Positions 17,244 through 26,800 are shown, numbered from the stretch's first letter. The stretch is 64,000 nt of DNA from an uncultured Bacteroidales bacterium (GCA_902801325.1 CADCHQ010000017.1:1-64000), one strand, 5' to 3'. The notes: generated by a model from the letters alone, not told the origin. Made by a program: numbers and translations.

Positions 17244-18098
17244 TCACTCCATCACTTCATCACTCCCCACCACTGGCGCAGAAACGACTTGTTCCACACC
17301 CTTGTCATTATAGACGAAGGCCACGACGTGCATGTTCTCCGCCTTCCAATCCTTATCCTCAAGTATGGTGTACGAGAACTTCACGGTCTGGACATAACCC
17401 TCTTGGATGCTGTAGTCATCGCCCCAGGCACCATTGACAGCATCGCGGAAGACGTGGTTGTGCGTGTATTCTCTGTTCCACACGCCGTCAGGCATGCGTT
17501 GTCCCTCCGTGATATTGTCTTCAGTAAGCCAAACCTGCAGTTTGCCGGAGACATTGCCGTCCATTCCCATCGAATAGACCGTGACGTCAATCTGACGCTT
17601 CTCGCTGTCAAAGGCCGACTGCACTCTCATATCCACACGAGCCGTCTTCTGCAGTTGCTCGAACACCTGAGTGCCCCAGCTTGCATAGTCGCTTGCACCC
17701 TGACGGTTGACGATGCCGACAGGTTGTGAACTCAATCCCCAATGGTTGAAATAGGCATCGCCCATGTCCGTTGTCAAGGGATAGGGTCGATTGCGGTCGC
17801 CTCTCATGTATCCGAAGTCGCCGGAATGGATGGCCACAGCCACCACATTCTCGTGTCCGTAAGACTCCTGCAATTCGCCTATAATCTGTGTGGCAGTGGG
17901 ACAGTTCAGGCAATTCTGTCCTGTAAAGTCCTCTATCAGCACACTCCTACCAACGGCAGCAGGCTTCACATAGATGAGTCGCTCGTCTTCGTCGATGTGG
18001 TCGCAGGACACGCAGAGAGCACAGAGAAGAAGAACCGCCCCCATAGCCCTTCCTGCGATGGAGAGGATTATATCCTTTTGGAAATTGTATATCTTCAT
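17244..18098 (-). CDS. Omp28-related outer-membrane lipoprotein with CxxC
   Basis: A 284-residue lipoprotein. Hydrophobic segment AVLLLCALCVSC gives a lipobox Cys at 32. VGRSVLIEDFTGQNCLNCPTA follows with cysteines 63 and 66, and VVAVAIHSGDFGY, then LSSQPVGIVNRQ, completes the Omp28/thioredoxin-like domain. The C-terminal beta domain (VWLTEDNITEGQ, HNHVFRDAVNG) matches Omp28-family lipoproteins. No sorting tail is present, so it is anchored by lipid instead. TTG at 18113 is in frame, but ATG at 18098 (MKIYNFQKD) is chosen. It is last in the four-gene minus-strand unit 22141-17244. Confidence 0.88.
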   Translation of the reverse strand: MKIYNFQKDIILSIAGRAMGAVLLLCALCVSCDHIDEDERLIYVKPAAVGRSVLIEDFTGQNCLNCPTATQIIGELQESYGHENVVAVAIHSGDFGYMRGDRNRPYPLTTDMGDAYFNHWGLSSQPVGIVNRQGASDYASWGTQVFEQLQKTARVDMRVQSAFDSEKRQIDVTVYSMGMDGNVSGKLQVWLTEDNITEGQRMPDGVWNREYTHNHVFRDAVNGAWGDDYSIQEGYVQTVKFSYTILEDKDWKAENMHVVAFVYNDKGVEQVVSAPVVGSDEVME

Positions 18099-18138
18099 AT
18101 CAAAATTTTTCAATATTCAATACTCAATGTTCAATCAA

Positions 18139-19734
18139 CTAAAAGTTGTAGTTATACGACAACGTCACGCCCTTGCTGGCAGGCACACGGCGGCAGACGC
18201 CACCCGAGCAGTTGAAACCGGCACGATTGCGAACGTAACCCAACTGTATGCGATGCGACTTGATGTTGTAGGTCACACTGCCCTGATAGTAATGGGTCTT
18301 GGTTTCTCCCACGTTGTACATGTCGGCAATCGACAGCATCCAGTGAGGCACGATGGAGAGTTCGGCAAGCCCATAGATCCAGTCGCCGTCGTCGTCAGGC
18401 GTATGCAGATACTGCAACTCGGCACGCAGGGTCAGTTTCTTGTTGAACTGATAACGGCCTTCCACTACGCCTATGTTCGAATGTATCATGCCGCCCTCGC
18501 CTTCCATCACCGTCTGGTTGTATTTCTGGTTCATGTACATCAGGTTCAACTTGAACTTCTGCGTGAACTTGCGTTCCAGTTGCACGTTGATATCCTGATA
18601 ATACGTCTCCCCGTCGTTTCTCACGTGCGACACATTCAACTTCACTGTCATTCCGTACTTGCCACCCAGTTTGCTCTTACGCTTGAAGGTGTATGCTGCC
18701 GACCCCTGCACTGCCCACTCGCCATCGGGTTGTGTGGCATAGGGATAGAGGGCTGCCAGAGCATAGGTGTGGTCCATCGTGAAGGCAGGCAGATGGTTGA
18801 TGTATGCTGCGCGAGAGAGTCGAGGCACACTGCGCTGACTGCGGAAGTCCATAAACTCCGACCTGCGAGCCTGTGCCAGGAAACTCATGCCCTTCTTCGA
18901 ATACGATGCCGATATCATACCCACCTGTCCGCGGTCGTAGTTGTAACCGTTGATGAGGGTCGGGTCTTGTGTCTTGAAGGCGTATTCAGCCAACAAGCCG
19001 AAGCCGTGGCTCTGCAGGTTAGCACGAACGTCGAAGGCATTGACGAACTTGGGGAAGTTGTAACGATGTGTGGGATCGGCCATCACGAACTCGTCCTTCT
19101 CGTGCTTGTTGACCCACGAACCGCCCAGCAGCAGTCTGGTGCCACCCTCTTGCATGGGACGTATCCATTCGTCGAGGTTCAGTTCCAGATCGGCACCCGT
19201 CACGGTGTTCTTCTTCAGTTCCCAATAGGTGCGTTGCACGCCAGAGAGAGCCTTCAGGGTGATGCCTCGGTAAGGCGTATAGACCACCCTGCCGCCCAGC
19301 AGGGAGTTGTCGATGCCCAGACTCCTCTCTTCGTAGGTGCGAAGGATGAGTCCCGAACCGAACTGCTCGTAGTATGTGCCGCCGGTAATCTCCAGATTCT
19401 TCAGTTTTGCCTTCACATAGAAGTTAGGCACACCCGAACCCTTGAACTTGTTGTATCTGTCGTTGAAGCCCGGCATGGGATAGTCCAGAAACTCGAAGCG
19501 CAATCCCGCATCCACGTATCGGCTTTGCACTGCCACCTCGCCATAGGTGTTGGTCATGAACTTGTCTTCATAACCCGTCGGACTGCCTTTCACAAATCCC
19601 GTCTCCGTATCCTTGTTGGCCAGCAGCATGTCGCTCTGCAGGCTACCCGAAACGGTAACTTTGTCCTGAGCCACACCAGGCGTGGCAATTAAAAATGAAA
19701 GATTAAGAATTAAAAGTGCAAAGCGCTTCATCAT
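18139..19734 (-). CDS. Outer-membrane beta-barrel protein (DUF6029-like)
   Basis: About 530 residues with a signal peptide ending PGVAQ. The rest is dense in alternating aromatic/charged beta strands ending in a short YNYNF motif, typical of an outer-membrane barrel. Stretches such as GSLQSDMLLANKDT, GLILRTYEERSLGIDNSLLGG and GVTLSYNYNF fit the bacteroidal DUF6029 family, which is usually found beside Omp28 lipoproteins and a TlpA-like redoxin, as here. Function unknown; the partnership suggests a surface complex. The signal-peptide core LLILNLSFLIA is encoded by 7-nt-periodic DNA (19686-19716). A 98-bp heptamer array lies directly upstream. Two ATGs (19734, 19731) are possible starts. Confidence 0.82.
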   Translation of the reverse strand: MMKRFALLILNLSFLIATPGVAQDKVTVSGSLQSDMLLANKDTETGFVKGSPTGYEDKFMTNTYGEVAVQSRYVDAGLRFEFLDYPMPGFNDRYNKFKGSGVPNFYVKAKLKNLEITGGTYYEQFGSGLILRTYEERSLGIDNSLLGGRVVYTPYRGITLKALSGVQRTYWELKKNTVTGADLELNLDEWIRPMQEGGTRLLLGGSWVNKHEKDEFVMADPTHRYNFPKFVNAFDVRANLQSHGFGLLAEYAFKTQDPTLINGYNYDRGQVGMISASYSKKGMSFLAQARRSEFMDFRSQRSVPRLSRAAYINHLPAFTMDHTYALAALYPYATQPDGEWAVQGSAAYTFKRKSKLGGKYGMTVKLNVSHVRNDGETYYQDINVQLERKFTQKFKLNLMYMNQKYNQTVMEGEGGMIHSNIGVVEGRYQFNKKLTLRAELQYLHTPDDDGDWIYGLAELSIVPHWMLSIADMYNVGETKTHYYQGSVTYNIKSHRIQLGYVRNRAGFNCSGGVCRRVPASKGVTLSYNYNF

Positions 19735-19741
19735 ACCTGTC

Positions 19742-19839
19742 AATTACGAATTACGAGTTAGGAATTAGGAATTACGAATTAGGAATTACGAGTTACGAGT
19801 TACGAGTTAGGAATTACGAATTACGAATTATGAATTATT
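19742..19839. repeat. Array of 14 heptanucleotide repeats
   Basis: Fourteen contiguous 7-nt units of the form AATTACG with variants AGTTACG, AATTAGG, AGTTAGG and AATTATG fill the whole gap between the redoxin stop and the barrel-protein start. It is the longest and cleanest example of the heptamer family here. Copy-number change would alter the spacing in front of the downstream start codon. Confidence 0.9.
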
Positions 19840-19844
19840 CATTT

Positions 19845-20333
19845 TCAATTGACAATCTCTCTCACTTTCTCTATGAGTTCCGACTCAGCCCCATCGGTAT
19901 AGCCGTTGTGCTTATACACGATTTTGCCTTTGCCGTCCACGATGAGCGTGAAGGGTATCATCTGTATGCCCAAGGCACGACGGAAGTCGCTGTTGGGGTC
20001 GAGCAGCACATCGTATTCCCATCCGTGTTCGTCGACGAGGGGCTTCACCTTGTTGATGTTCTGTGCCTGGTCGATGCTCACGGCTATCAGTTTCACGCCA
20101 GTCTCTTCCTGCCACTCTTCATACACCTCCATGATGGCACTCAGTTCGCGGTTGCAGGGCTTGCACCAAGTGGCGAAGAACGAGATGATGAAGGGCTTGC
20201 CCTGATTGTTCAGGGTGTCGGTCTTCACGGTCTGTCCGTCCATCGTCTTCAGCGTGATGGCAGGCAACTGAGCCATGCCCTGCATGGCAATTAAAAATGA
20301 AAAAGTAAAAAGTAAAAGTGCAATCTTTTTCAT
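19845..20333 (-). CDS. TlpA/ResA-like thiol-disulfide oxidoreductase, exported
   Basis: A 162-residue periplasmic redoxin with a signal peptide to about residue 22 (MQGMAQ). The thioredoxin fold contains FFATWCKPCNREL (Cys 57 and 60), SIDQAQNINKVKPLVDEHGW and the cis-Pro segment GIQMIPFTLIVDGKGKIV. It is likely to reduce or rearrange disulfides of envelope proteins. The neighbours upstream (20351) and downstream (17244) carry their own CxxC pairs and are plausible substrates. The hydrophobic core of the signal peptide is encoded by heptamer-periodic DNA (20285-20320), the same way as in the next gene. Confidence 0.92.
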   Translation of the reverse strand: MKKIALLLFTFSFLIAMQGMAQLPAITLKTMDGQTVKTDTLNNQGKPFIISFFATWCKPCNRELSAIMEVYEEWQEETGVKLIAVSIDQAQNINKVKPLVDEHGWEYDVLLDPNSDFRRALGIQMIPFTLIVDGKGKIVYKHNGYTDGAESELIEKVREIVN

Positions 20334-20350
20334 ATCTCTTAATGCTTTAG

Positions 20351-22141
20351 TTATTTCACAACTTTCTTTCCGTTCTGTATGTAGATGCCCTTTGTGGGAG
20401 TCATAACACGGCGTCCCGCAAGGTCATAGACAGATTGAACATTGAACATTGAACATTGAACATTCTTCACCTCCTCGATGCCCGTGGCATCGCCAACGTG
20501 TCCCTTGTTGCAGTTCTTCACTTCGCCAGTGGCGGTGTCGATGAGGACGGCTATCACTTCCAGCTTCGTCTTGTCCAGAGGCAAATTATTCTTGGAGATG
20601 TCGAACACGAATTCGTGGGTGTAAGGATTGTCGCCCTTCACTTCGGCAGGCAGACTCTCCGGCAAACCGGCACCCATCTGAGCCGACTGGGCAAGGGCTA
20701 CCTCGTTGTAGTGCAGGTCCCTGATGGGGTTGGACGACTTGCAGTACTTGTCGTAGTAGGGGTCGCCAATGGTGCCGGTACCCGACAGGGCGTTCGACTG
20801 CTTCCATTCCGTGCTGTGCAGGTCGTTGGCAATCAGGATGTAGCCCACGCGATAGGGGTTATTTACGAAGTTTCGGATGAAGGTCGTGGTGCTGGTGGCC
20901 TTAATCTTGGTCTTGCCCTCGTCTGCCCACTCTCCCACTACGGAGATGGCTGCCGGAGCAATGATCTTCCTACGGCTTTCCCAGTCACTCTGACCGTTCA
21001 GAGGTGCAAAGTCCTTAACGCGGTCGATGAACACCGATGGCAGTCCAGAGGGGTCGGCAGGCAAGTACACCGCCGGCGAGAACTCCATCTCGTCCTGCAC
21101 GTGATAGGCCACGCCTACGAAGTCCTCTCCGTTGGCGTCAGCCATCTTCTCCATGCCTGCAAGCGCACGGGGACAATACTGACACCAGGTGCCTGTGTAC
21201 TCCTCCACCAGAGGTTTGTGCAAGGGCACTTCGTTGAGGAACACCACTGGGGTCGTGGCTTCGGCCTGAGGGTCTTCGTTGGCCTCGCCGTTAATCTTAG
21301 TGATGCGGAACTTGGTGTCGTAGGCACCTGCTACGTCCACTGCGGGAATGGTGGCAGAGAGCGTGGTACTGCGACCATAGTAACCACCGGACAACGACTT
21401 CGACACGGTCTTCGTCTCAGTCTTTCCGTTCAGTTCTATTTCGTACTCGATGTTCTTGATGGCATTGGCACCGTGGTTCACCAAAGTCAACTGAGCCGTA
21501 ATGTTCTTACCCACCAGATTGTAGAGGTCGTTGGGAACCACGAATGTAGCGGCATTTCCCTTCACGAAATCACCACCCAGGCAAGCCAGCACGGCAGGCG
21601 AACCCACATCGGCCAGAGGAGCCCACTTGCGGAATGTGCGGTTGGTGTGGATGAGCAATCCCTCGGGATTCTCCACCGAAGTCACCATGATGGGCTTCTT
21701 GTTGGGGTCGTTGTCATTGTCCGTGTCCACACTCGACACCGTGAGTGAATAGCCCACATACAGGCCGCCTTCCTCAATGACGTAGGGCTCTGCAAGCACT
21801 GCCTCGGCCCACGAACCACTGACCGTGGCGTCCGCCGTCACGATGTCGGCAACCAGCTTGCCACTCGCCAGGGTCAACTCCTTTGTCAGCCAGCCCTTAT
21901 AGTCCTTCACATTGGTGGCTTTGGTGTTCACGGGAATGCGGATAGCCTTGATCTCTGCACCCACCAGTGAGGGGTCGCTCAGATGGATGGCTATGTCATA
22001 GGTCTCAGCCTTGTCGGTTCCGTAGGCTGTCAGGGTTCCATTGCCCTGGTACACGCCATAGTAGATCTCGTTTTCGGCCGATGCCGTCAGGGTAAACAGG
22101 AGGGCAACCATGCCCAGTAAACGGAGTAAAAGTGTTCTCAT
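20351..22141 (-). CDS. Secreted Omp28-family protein with CxxC and sorting tail
   Basis: 596 residues with a signal peptide to about residue 22. Domains: N-terminal beta domain (25-200), CARDB-like domain (about 205-300, NHGANAIKNIEYEIELNG), thioredoxin-like domain starting LVEEYTGTWCQYCPRA (Cys 320 and 323) with the GLPSVFIDR cis-Pro-like segment, then an outer beta part and a C-terminal tail YDLAGRRVMTPTKGIY. Between body and tail lies the odd peptide NVQCSMFNVQ, encoded by four perfect GAACATT heptamers (20437-20464). Gain or loss of one unit would shift the frame and remove the tail. It is the first gene of the unit 20351-tlpA-DUF6029-Omp28 and has a weak TATCTTCG element at 22169-22176 as a possible -7 site. 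Confidence 0.88.
   Translation of the reverse strand: MRTLLLRLLGMVALLFTLTASAENEIYYGVYQGNGTLTAYGTDKAETYDIAIHLSDPSLVGAEIKAIRIPVNTKATNVKDYKGWLTKELTLASGKLVADIVTADATVSGSWAEAVLAEPYVIEEGGLYVGYSLTVSSVDTDNDNDPNKKPIMVTSVENPEGLLIHTNRTFRKWAPLADVGSPAVLACLGGDFVKGNAATFVVPNDLYNLVGKNITAQLTLVNHGANAIKNIEYEIELNGKTETKTVSKSLSGGYYGRSTTLSATIPAVDVAGAYDTKFRITKINGEANEDPQAEATTPVVFLNEVPLHKPLVEEYTGTWCQYCPRALAGMEKMADANGEDFVGVAYHVQDEMEFSPAVYLPADPSGLPSVFIDRVKDFAPLNGQSDWESRRKIIAPAAISVVGEWADEGKTKIKATSTTTFIRNFVNNPYRVGYILIANDLHSTEWKQSNALSGTGTIGDPYYDKYCKSSNPIRDLHYNEVALAQSAQMGAGLPESLPAEVKGDNPYTHEFVFDISKNNLPLDKTKLEVIAVLIDTATGEVKNCNKGHVGDATGIEEVKNVQCSMFNVQSVYDLAGRRVMTPTKGIYIQNGKKVVK
20437..20464. repeat. Four perfect GAACATT repeats inside coding sequence
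   Basis: Units at 20437, 20444, 20451 and 20458, preceded by a partial unit GATT. They lie in frame at the joint between the protein body and the sorting tail of the 20351 gene. Confidence 0.95.
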
Positions 22142-22408
22142 ACGCGTACTTTATTATATATTACGTTGCGAAGATAATGAAAAAACATCAAACTCACACC
22201 ATTCTTTTCATTTTTCTTTTCTATTTAACAATTTATTGCACTATCATTATTCTTTTTTGTAAGAAGGGGCATGGGGCATGGGGCAAGAGGGTATGTTTGC
22301 TATTAGTCATTTGCCATTAGTCTTTAGCCTCGAATCTGCCTTCTTTTATGATTAGATCACTTTATTCATTATACATTATTCTTTATTCAATAGCGAAGCA
22401 TGCTTCGC

Positions 22409-22553
22409 GCCTATGTTCGTGGCGTCTCGTAATCGGACGACCCGGAGGGTCTACGCTTGCGTAGGTTTGACGGAGCAAGAGCGCTTGTTCGTGGCGTCTC
22501 GAACGCTTGTTCGATGAGCATTGAACCTAATCTCATTTGACCTACGGCCGAGG
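22409..22553. repeat. Degenerate 22-nt-period repeat array, locus 3
   Basis: The most diverged of the five arrays. Units such as CGCGCCTATGTTCGTGGCG, CGAACGCTTGTTCGATGAGC and TGAACCTAATCTCATTTGAC keep the 22-nt step and the GTTCG core. Short heptamer tracts (22270-22330, for example GGGCATG units) and a C/G palindrome (about 22556-22585) flank it. No coding capacity seen. Confidence 0.6.
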
Positions 22554-22708
22554 CTCTCCTCCCTCATAGGGGGAGAGGGGCTCTTACTCGCCTTCTCTCT
22601 TTGTTCTTGCTACTACAAAGGTACAAAATATATTTGACATATGCAAGCGCGCGGGCGCGTTTGGGCGAAAAAAAAGACCATGTCTTATACTGGTAGGTTG
22701 ACACAAAA

Positions 22709-22937
22709 GTGGACAAGGAGACAAGGAGACAAGGAGACATTTAGGTTTTCGCTATTGTGTGTGGGGAAATTACTTAAGCGAAAGTTATATTATATATATT
22801 ATTATATAATATATATAATATAAATTATAGTACTTATAATTTATAAATTTCATCCCGTACAATATAACAATTTATAACCCCACTTTGAATGGTTCAGGAA
22901 GTAAAATGTCTCCTTGTCCACTTGTCTCCTTGTCTCC
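22709..22937. repeat. 34-bp inverted repeat built of GGAGACAA units around an AT-rich core
   Basis: The left arm (22709-22742) and right arm (22904-22937) are complementary at about 30 of 34 positions; both are tandem GGAGACAA octamers ending in GAGACATTT. The 160-nt centre is mostly TATA-type DNA. Function unknown; no gene inside. Confidence 0.85.
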
Positions 22938-23067
22938 CTTTTTATATCTTTTTCTGATGCAGTTGACAAGCGTTTTCCTGAACAAGTTGACACTTTCCTA
23001 AAATCGTTGACACCTTCATTCTCAAAAAACGTCCATTTCATCGAAGAAATTATGGACTCACCCCCTA

Positions 23068-23322
23068 CCCCTCTCTTGTAGCGAGGGGAGTATATAGGGA
23101 ATAATTTATAAAAAAGACTGAAATAAATACCACGAAAACACTAAATGTAGGACAAAAAGAGCCTCTCTTCCAGAGTCTCTTTACCAAAGGGAGGGGGCTT
23201 TTCCTTAGAGATATGACTTAAAAATGGGAAAAAAGGGCTAAACCAAGGCCCCTCTCTTGTAGCGAGGGGAGTATATAGGGGGTACAATTTATATAAAAAG
23301 ACTGGAAAATTACCACGAAAAT
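23068..23322. repeat. Two direct copies of a 71-73-nt sequence
   Basis: Copy 1 is 23068-23138 and copy 2 is 23250-23322. Both start CCCTCTCTTGTAGCGAGGGG, continue GAGTATATAGGG, include TTTATA...AAAAAGACTG and end TACCACGAAAA. The left part is a C/G palindrome of the genome-wide type; the right part is private to this pair. About 110 nt separate them. Confidence 0.85.
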
Positions 23323-23378
23323 GGTTCTTTAGGGATGGATGCTCTGGCAAAACATGTTGAAAAAGATGACTCCCCAAA

Positions 23379-23720
23379 ATGGGGACTCATCGACTCAATG
23401 GACAGAAAACCATCATCATCAACGTAAGCGGACATGTGGACGATGACGACAAAGGGGGTAACATTTCGTTCCCCCCTTTACCCATTAAAAGAGGAGGATG
23501 ACCATACGAAACATACTGCCGTCGACCTAACCAATACCCTGATTCGGGGTAGTGGTTATGCGATGAGGTGTTTTCAAAACACCCCACAGGTCAAGTTCGT
23601 GATAATGGCACAAAAAAGCAGAGCCCTGATTCGGGGCAGTGCCCTCCCCCATAGGTAAACCGACCTAGTGAACGACGATAACAAGGGCACCGTAACGGTA
23701 CGTGACTGTGCCTTAAACAA
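23379..23720. other. Gene-free region dense in hairpins
   Basis: No convincing gene. Several hairpins lie in a row: AAAGGGGG...CCCCCCTTT (23451-23479), ACCCTGATTCGGGGT (about 23537-23551), GGTGTTTTCAAAACACC (about 23566-23582), GCCCTGATTCGGGGC (about 23622-23636) and ACCGTAACGGT (about 23689-23699). The CCCTGATTCGGGG hairpin occurs twice about 85 nt apart. A short frame reading QKTIIINVSGHVDDDDKGGN (from about 23400) has protein-like content but no recognisable family. It could be a structured RNA or a graveyard of small repeats; I cannot decide. Confidence 0.35.
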
Positions 23721-23789
23721 CGGACACATATTTTTTCGCCTGACACTACGATTTTATTAGCAAGAGGACGTTTTTTGTGAAATAATACG

Positions 23790-23797
23790 TATATTTG
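23790..23797 (+). promoter_or_regulatory. -7 element of the first large surface-protein gene
   Basis: TATATTTG lies 50 nt before the start. The surrounding 85 nt, from TTGTGAAATAATA through to the ATG, are nearly identical to the region upstream of the second large gene (28524-28610), so promoter, leader and start were duplicated together. The -33 element is less clear here than in the second copy. Confidence 0.65.
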
Positions 23798-23847
23798 TAG
23801 CGATTAAGCGCAAAAATACAACCTCGAACGTTAAACTTAAAACATAT

Positions 23848-26800
23848 ATGACTATGAAAAAACTAAGACTTCTTTTGAGTTTCGTCCTGCTATGTGTGGG
23901 AGCAAATGTGGCTTGGTCAGACGATTACACAGTGGTGAATCTAATCCGCTACAGACTTAATCACACTAATCACACTGCAGCCATCGTTCAGAGTGCGGCC
24001 GCCAATGCCGACAACTATTACTGGCGTGCAGACGGGAATTTTATTGGATGGAGCGAGGAGACGGCCATAATTCCAGAATCCATTTTGTATGGCGGCACTA
24101 GTTATAGTGTAACCCGATTGGAAGAGTTCAATTTTTCCAGATGCACTGTAACGATGTACCTGCCCAAGACCGTTCGTTATATTGGGCGAATCCATTGCGA
24201 AAAGCCGATAATTTGCGAAGACATTACTTACTTGCACGGCTATAGAGGTAAAATCAATCTCTTTATTACTGGTGACTGGCCTGATATTAACTTAGGAGAA
24301 TGTAATGCAAGTAATGCATATAACTCTGAAGGTACGAGTGAATTTTCAATATATTTGAGTTGCTACGATTACAATTCGTTTACTCTGAATCCTAATACAC
24401 ATGAAGGAACAACCCCCTGTGGTACTCATTACAGCTCTGCCAGGATATATCCATGGGTTTATAGTGCAGAAGGTACGGGTTCCAGCAGTCATGCTCTTCC
24501 TAATTATGCACAGAGGGGTTCCGATTTCAAATATTTTAACCACATTGAAATAAGCAGTTCTGCAGGAGGCACCGTGGTTTCCGACCCTAAAACATGGCCA
24601 CTCTCAGTCTTTTCCATCGGAAGCAATGGAGGTTCTGCAACTATCGAATATAATGAAAAATGGTGGATGCCATTTAGGATATTACCCAATCCAGGTTATT
24701 ATCCAATCGTGAAATTAGCGGGCCAACGCATTAATGATGTATATTTAACGAGTAGTGACTATTATGAAGTCGAAACGCCCCCATCGTTAAACAACTCCCT
24801 CTACGAGATTTCGTATGTACCCAAACAAACCAATGTCACCGTTACAAGTAATGGAGGAAAGGCGGTGAAAGTGCGCACATATTCCTCGAATGGCGATGAA
24901 ATATGCAACACGATTGGTGCCGAAGGAGGCAACAACACACAGGAGTATAATTTTATTAGGAATAAGGACAACCTGATAGAATTAGAGATAAATTATGACC
25001 CAAGCGAATACGATGTCAACCTTACTTATTCTGATTCAAAGGGAAGTTCTGCCAATTGGAGTCTCACTAACAAGAACGACGGTACAAAGGTATATGGCAT
25101 AGAATATGCTAAGGGGAATAATGTACAGATAGATGTACAATTCACCCCGAAATCGAAGCTCTGCAAGTTCAACTTCATTAATTTTGGTGAAGGCACTGTA
25201 GATTTCTATGGCAAAGTTAATGGTTCAACCACGCATTACGGCTATAGAGGATATTATTCAACTTCTCCTTCTTTTGATTATGATTCACCTATTAAGATAG
25301 AAGTAACTCCACCCACTGGGCTGGAGGTTAAATCCATTAATGCATATCCATATATTTCAAAGTCAGAATGGGTGGTTGATGAAGCGGGAGTTGTGACGGT
25401 GAACGATTGGTTCTTAATGAAGGATGCAACCAATCGTCTAGAAGTCAAATATGGACCCATAGATGTTCCAGAAGGAACCCAGTTCAATGTCCACTTAGCT
25501 GTGGAAGGAGCACAAGGTTCAAGTTATATTAATATAGGAGACGGAGATAACGGTTGGAAAGACTATAGCATTGATAACAACGATATCCCCTATTCGGAAA
25601 TGATAGCAGGAGAGATGTTTGATGTGATTGGTGCCCATGCCCAAAATCAGTATGTAGATTTTTATGCCATCTATGACTACGTAGAATTACAGGCGGAAGG
25701 TATCGTTAACTCTGTCAAGGTTTACGCCAATGGCGAACTTATTGAAGCAGCAGAAACTGGTACTGAGTTTGGAGATCACTATTTAATACCACTTGATGGC
25801 TGTGACATGGATATACGCGTCGTCTTCGAGAGCAATGGTCGACAACTGACGGGAAACAATGGCAATGGCGGCATTCTGGCTATATATAAAGAGGGGACCG
25901 AAACGGCTGTGAAAACCTATCCTTCAGGAAGGTTTATTTGGACTACTCTGCCAAAGGATAATACCTACTATGCTGTCGTCACACCTAACACGGGCAAGGA
26001 TGTAACGGCAATCCTCAGGGGTGGCAACTTATTGCCCTCCCCCAGTACCTTCCGGCAGAGTGATGGCACTTATCGCATTCCTCTAGAGAATTTTGCCAAC
26101 GGAGATACAGACTATCAGATGACTATCTCTTATGGCGACGCCCCCTATTATACCTTCAACATATCTGTAGTGGGCGATGGTTCACTGAAATGTATTCCTT
26201 TCAGAGAGGAAGACGGTAATATACAAGCCATTCGTGAAGTAACGGCATTCGGTTCGGAAGGATGCAATCGGATAGCGAAAGCTTATTATAACGAAATTGG
26301 CGAAACGGGTTATGTAGAGTTCTATGCAAGTGTTCCCAAAGAGGGAGAAACCCTCAAAGTGTACATGGATGGCGTAGATGTTACAAACAAGTTCACTTTG
26401 ATGGCGAACATGAACAATCAATATCTGCGTGGTGTCATTTCTTCAAACCCCACTGAGGCACAACTGGGTGCACTTAACTCCGTTTCCCTGCTAGCCGTTT
26501 ACGAGGAGAATAAAGATGAGATTACATGGAAGGCGTCTATGGTAGGAAACACGAGCATCTTTGAATCTGCAGATATTGTGGTTGCTGGGGGAGATGCTGA
26601 GATAGATCTACGGTCCACAATGCATGATGGAACAACAGCTTTCAACATGGCAGAGATTGGAACTAACCTTGTAGTTGGCATCACCGCCGAAGCTGGCAAG
26701 CAAGTTCGCATGCTCTTCAATGGTGAGGACTATACCAATCTGTTCTCGGTTACGACAGAAAAAGGCAGGGATTATTATATATTCGAAGGCGACGACTTTA

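Noticed and set aside
17974..19692. 572-codon open frame antisense to the DUF6029-like gene
   Set aside because: No start context, no recognisable domain; the minus-strand frame has signal peptide and barrel pattern.
20456..21748. 430-codon antisense frame over the 20351 gene
   Set aside because: Shadow of codon bias; minus strand has signal peptide, CxxC domain and sorting tail.
23379..23501. 40-codon gene (MGTHRLNGQKTIII...)
   Set aside because: No ribosome-binding site, family or operon support; lies in hairpin-rich repeat DNA.
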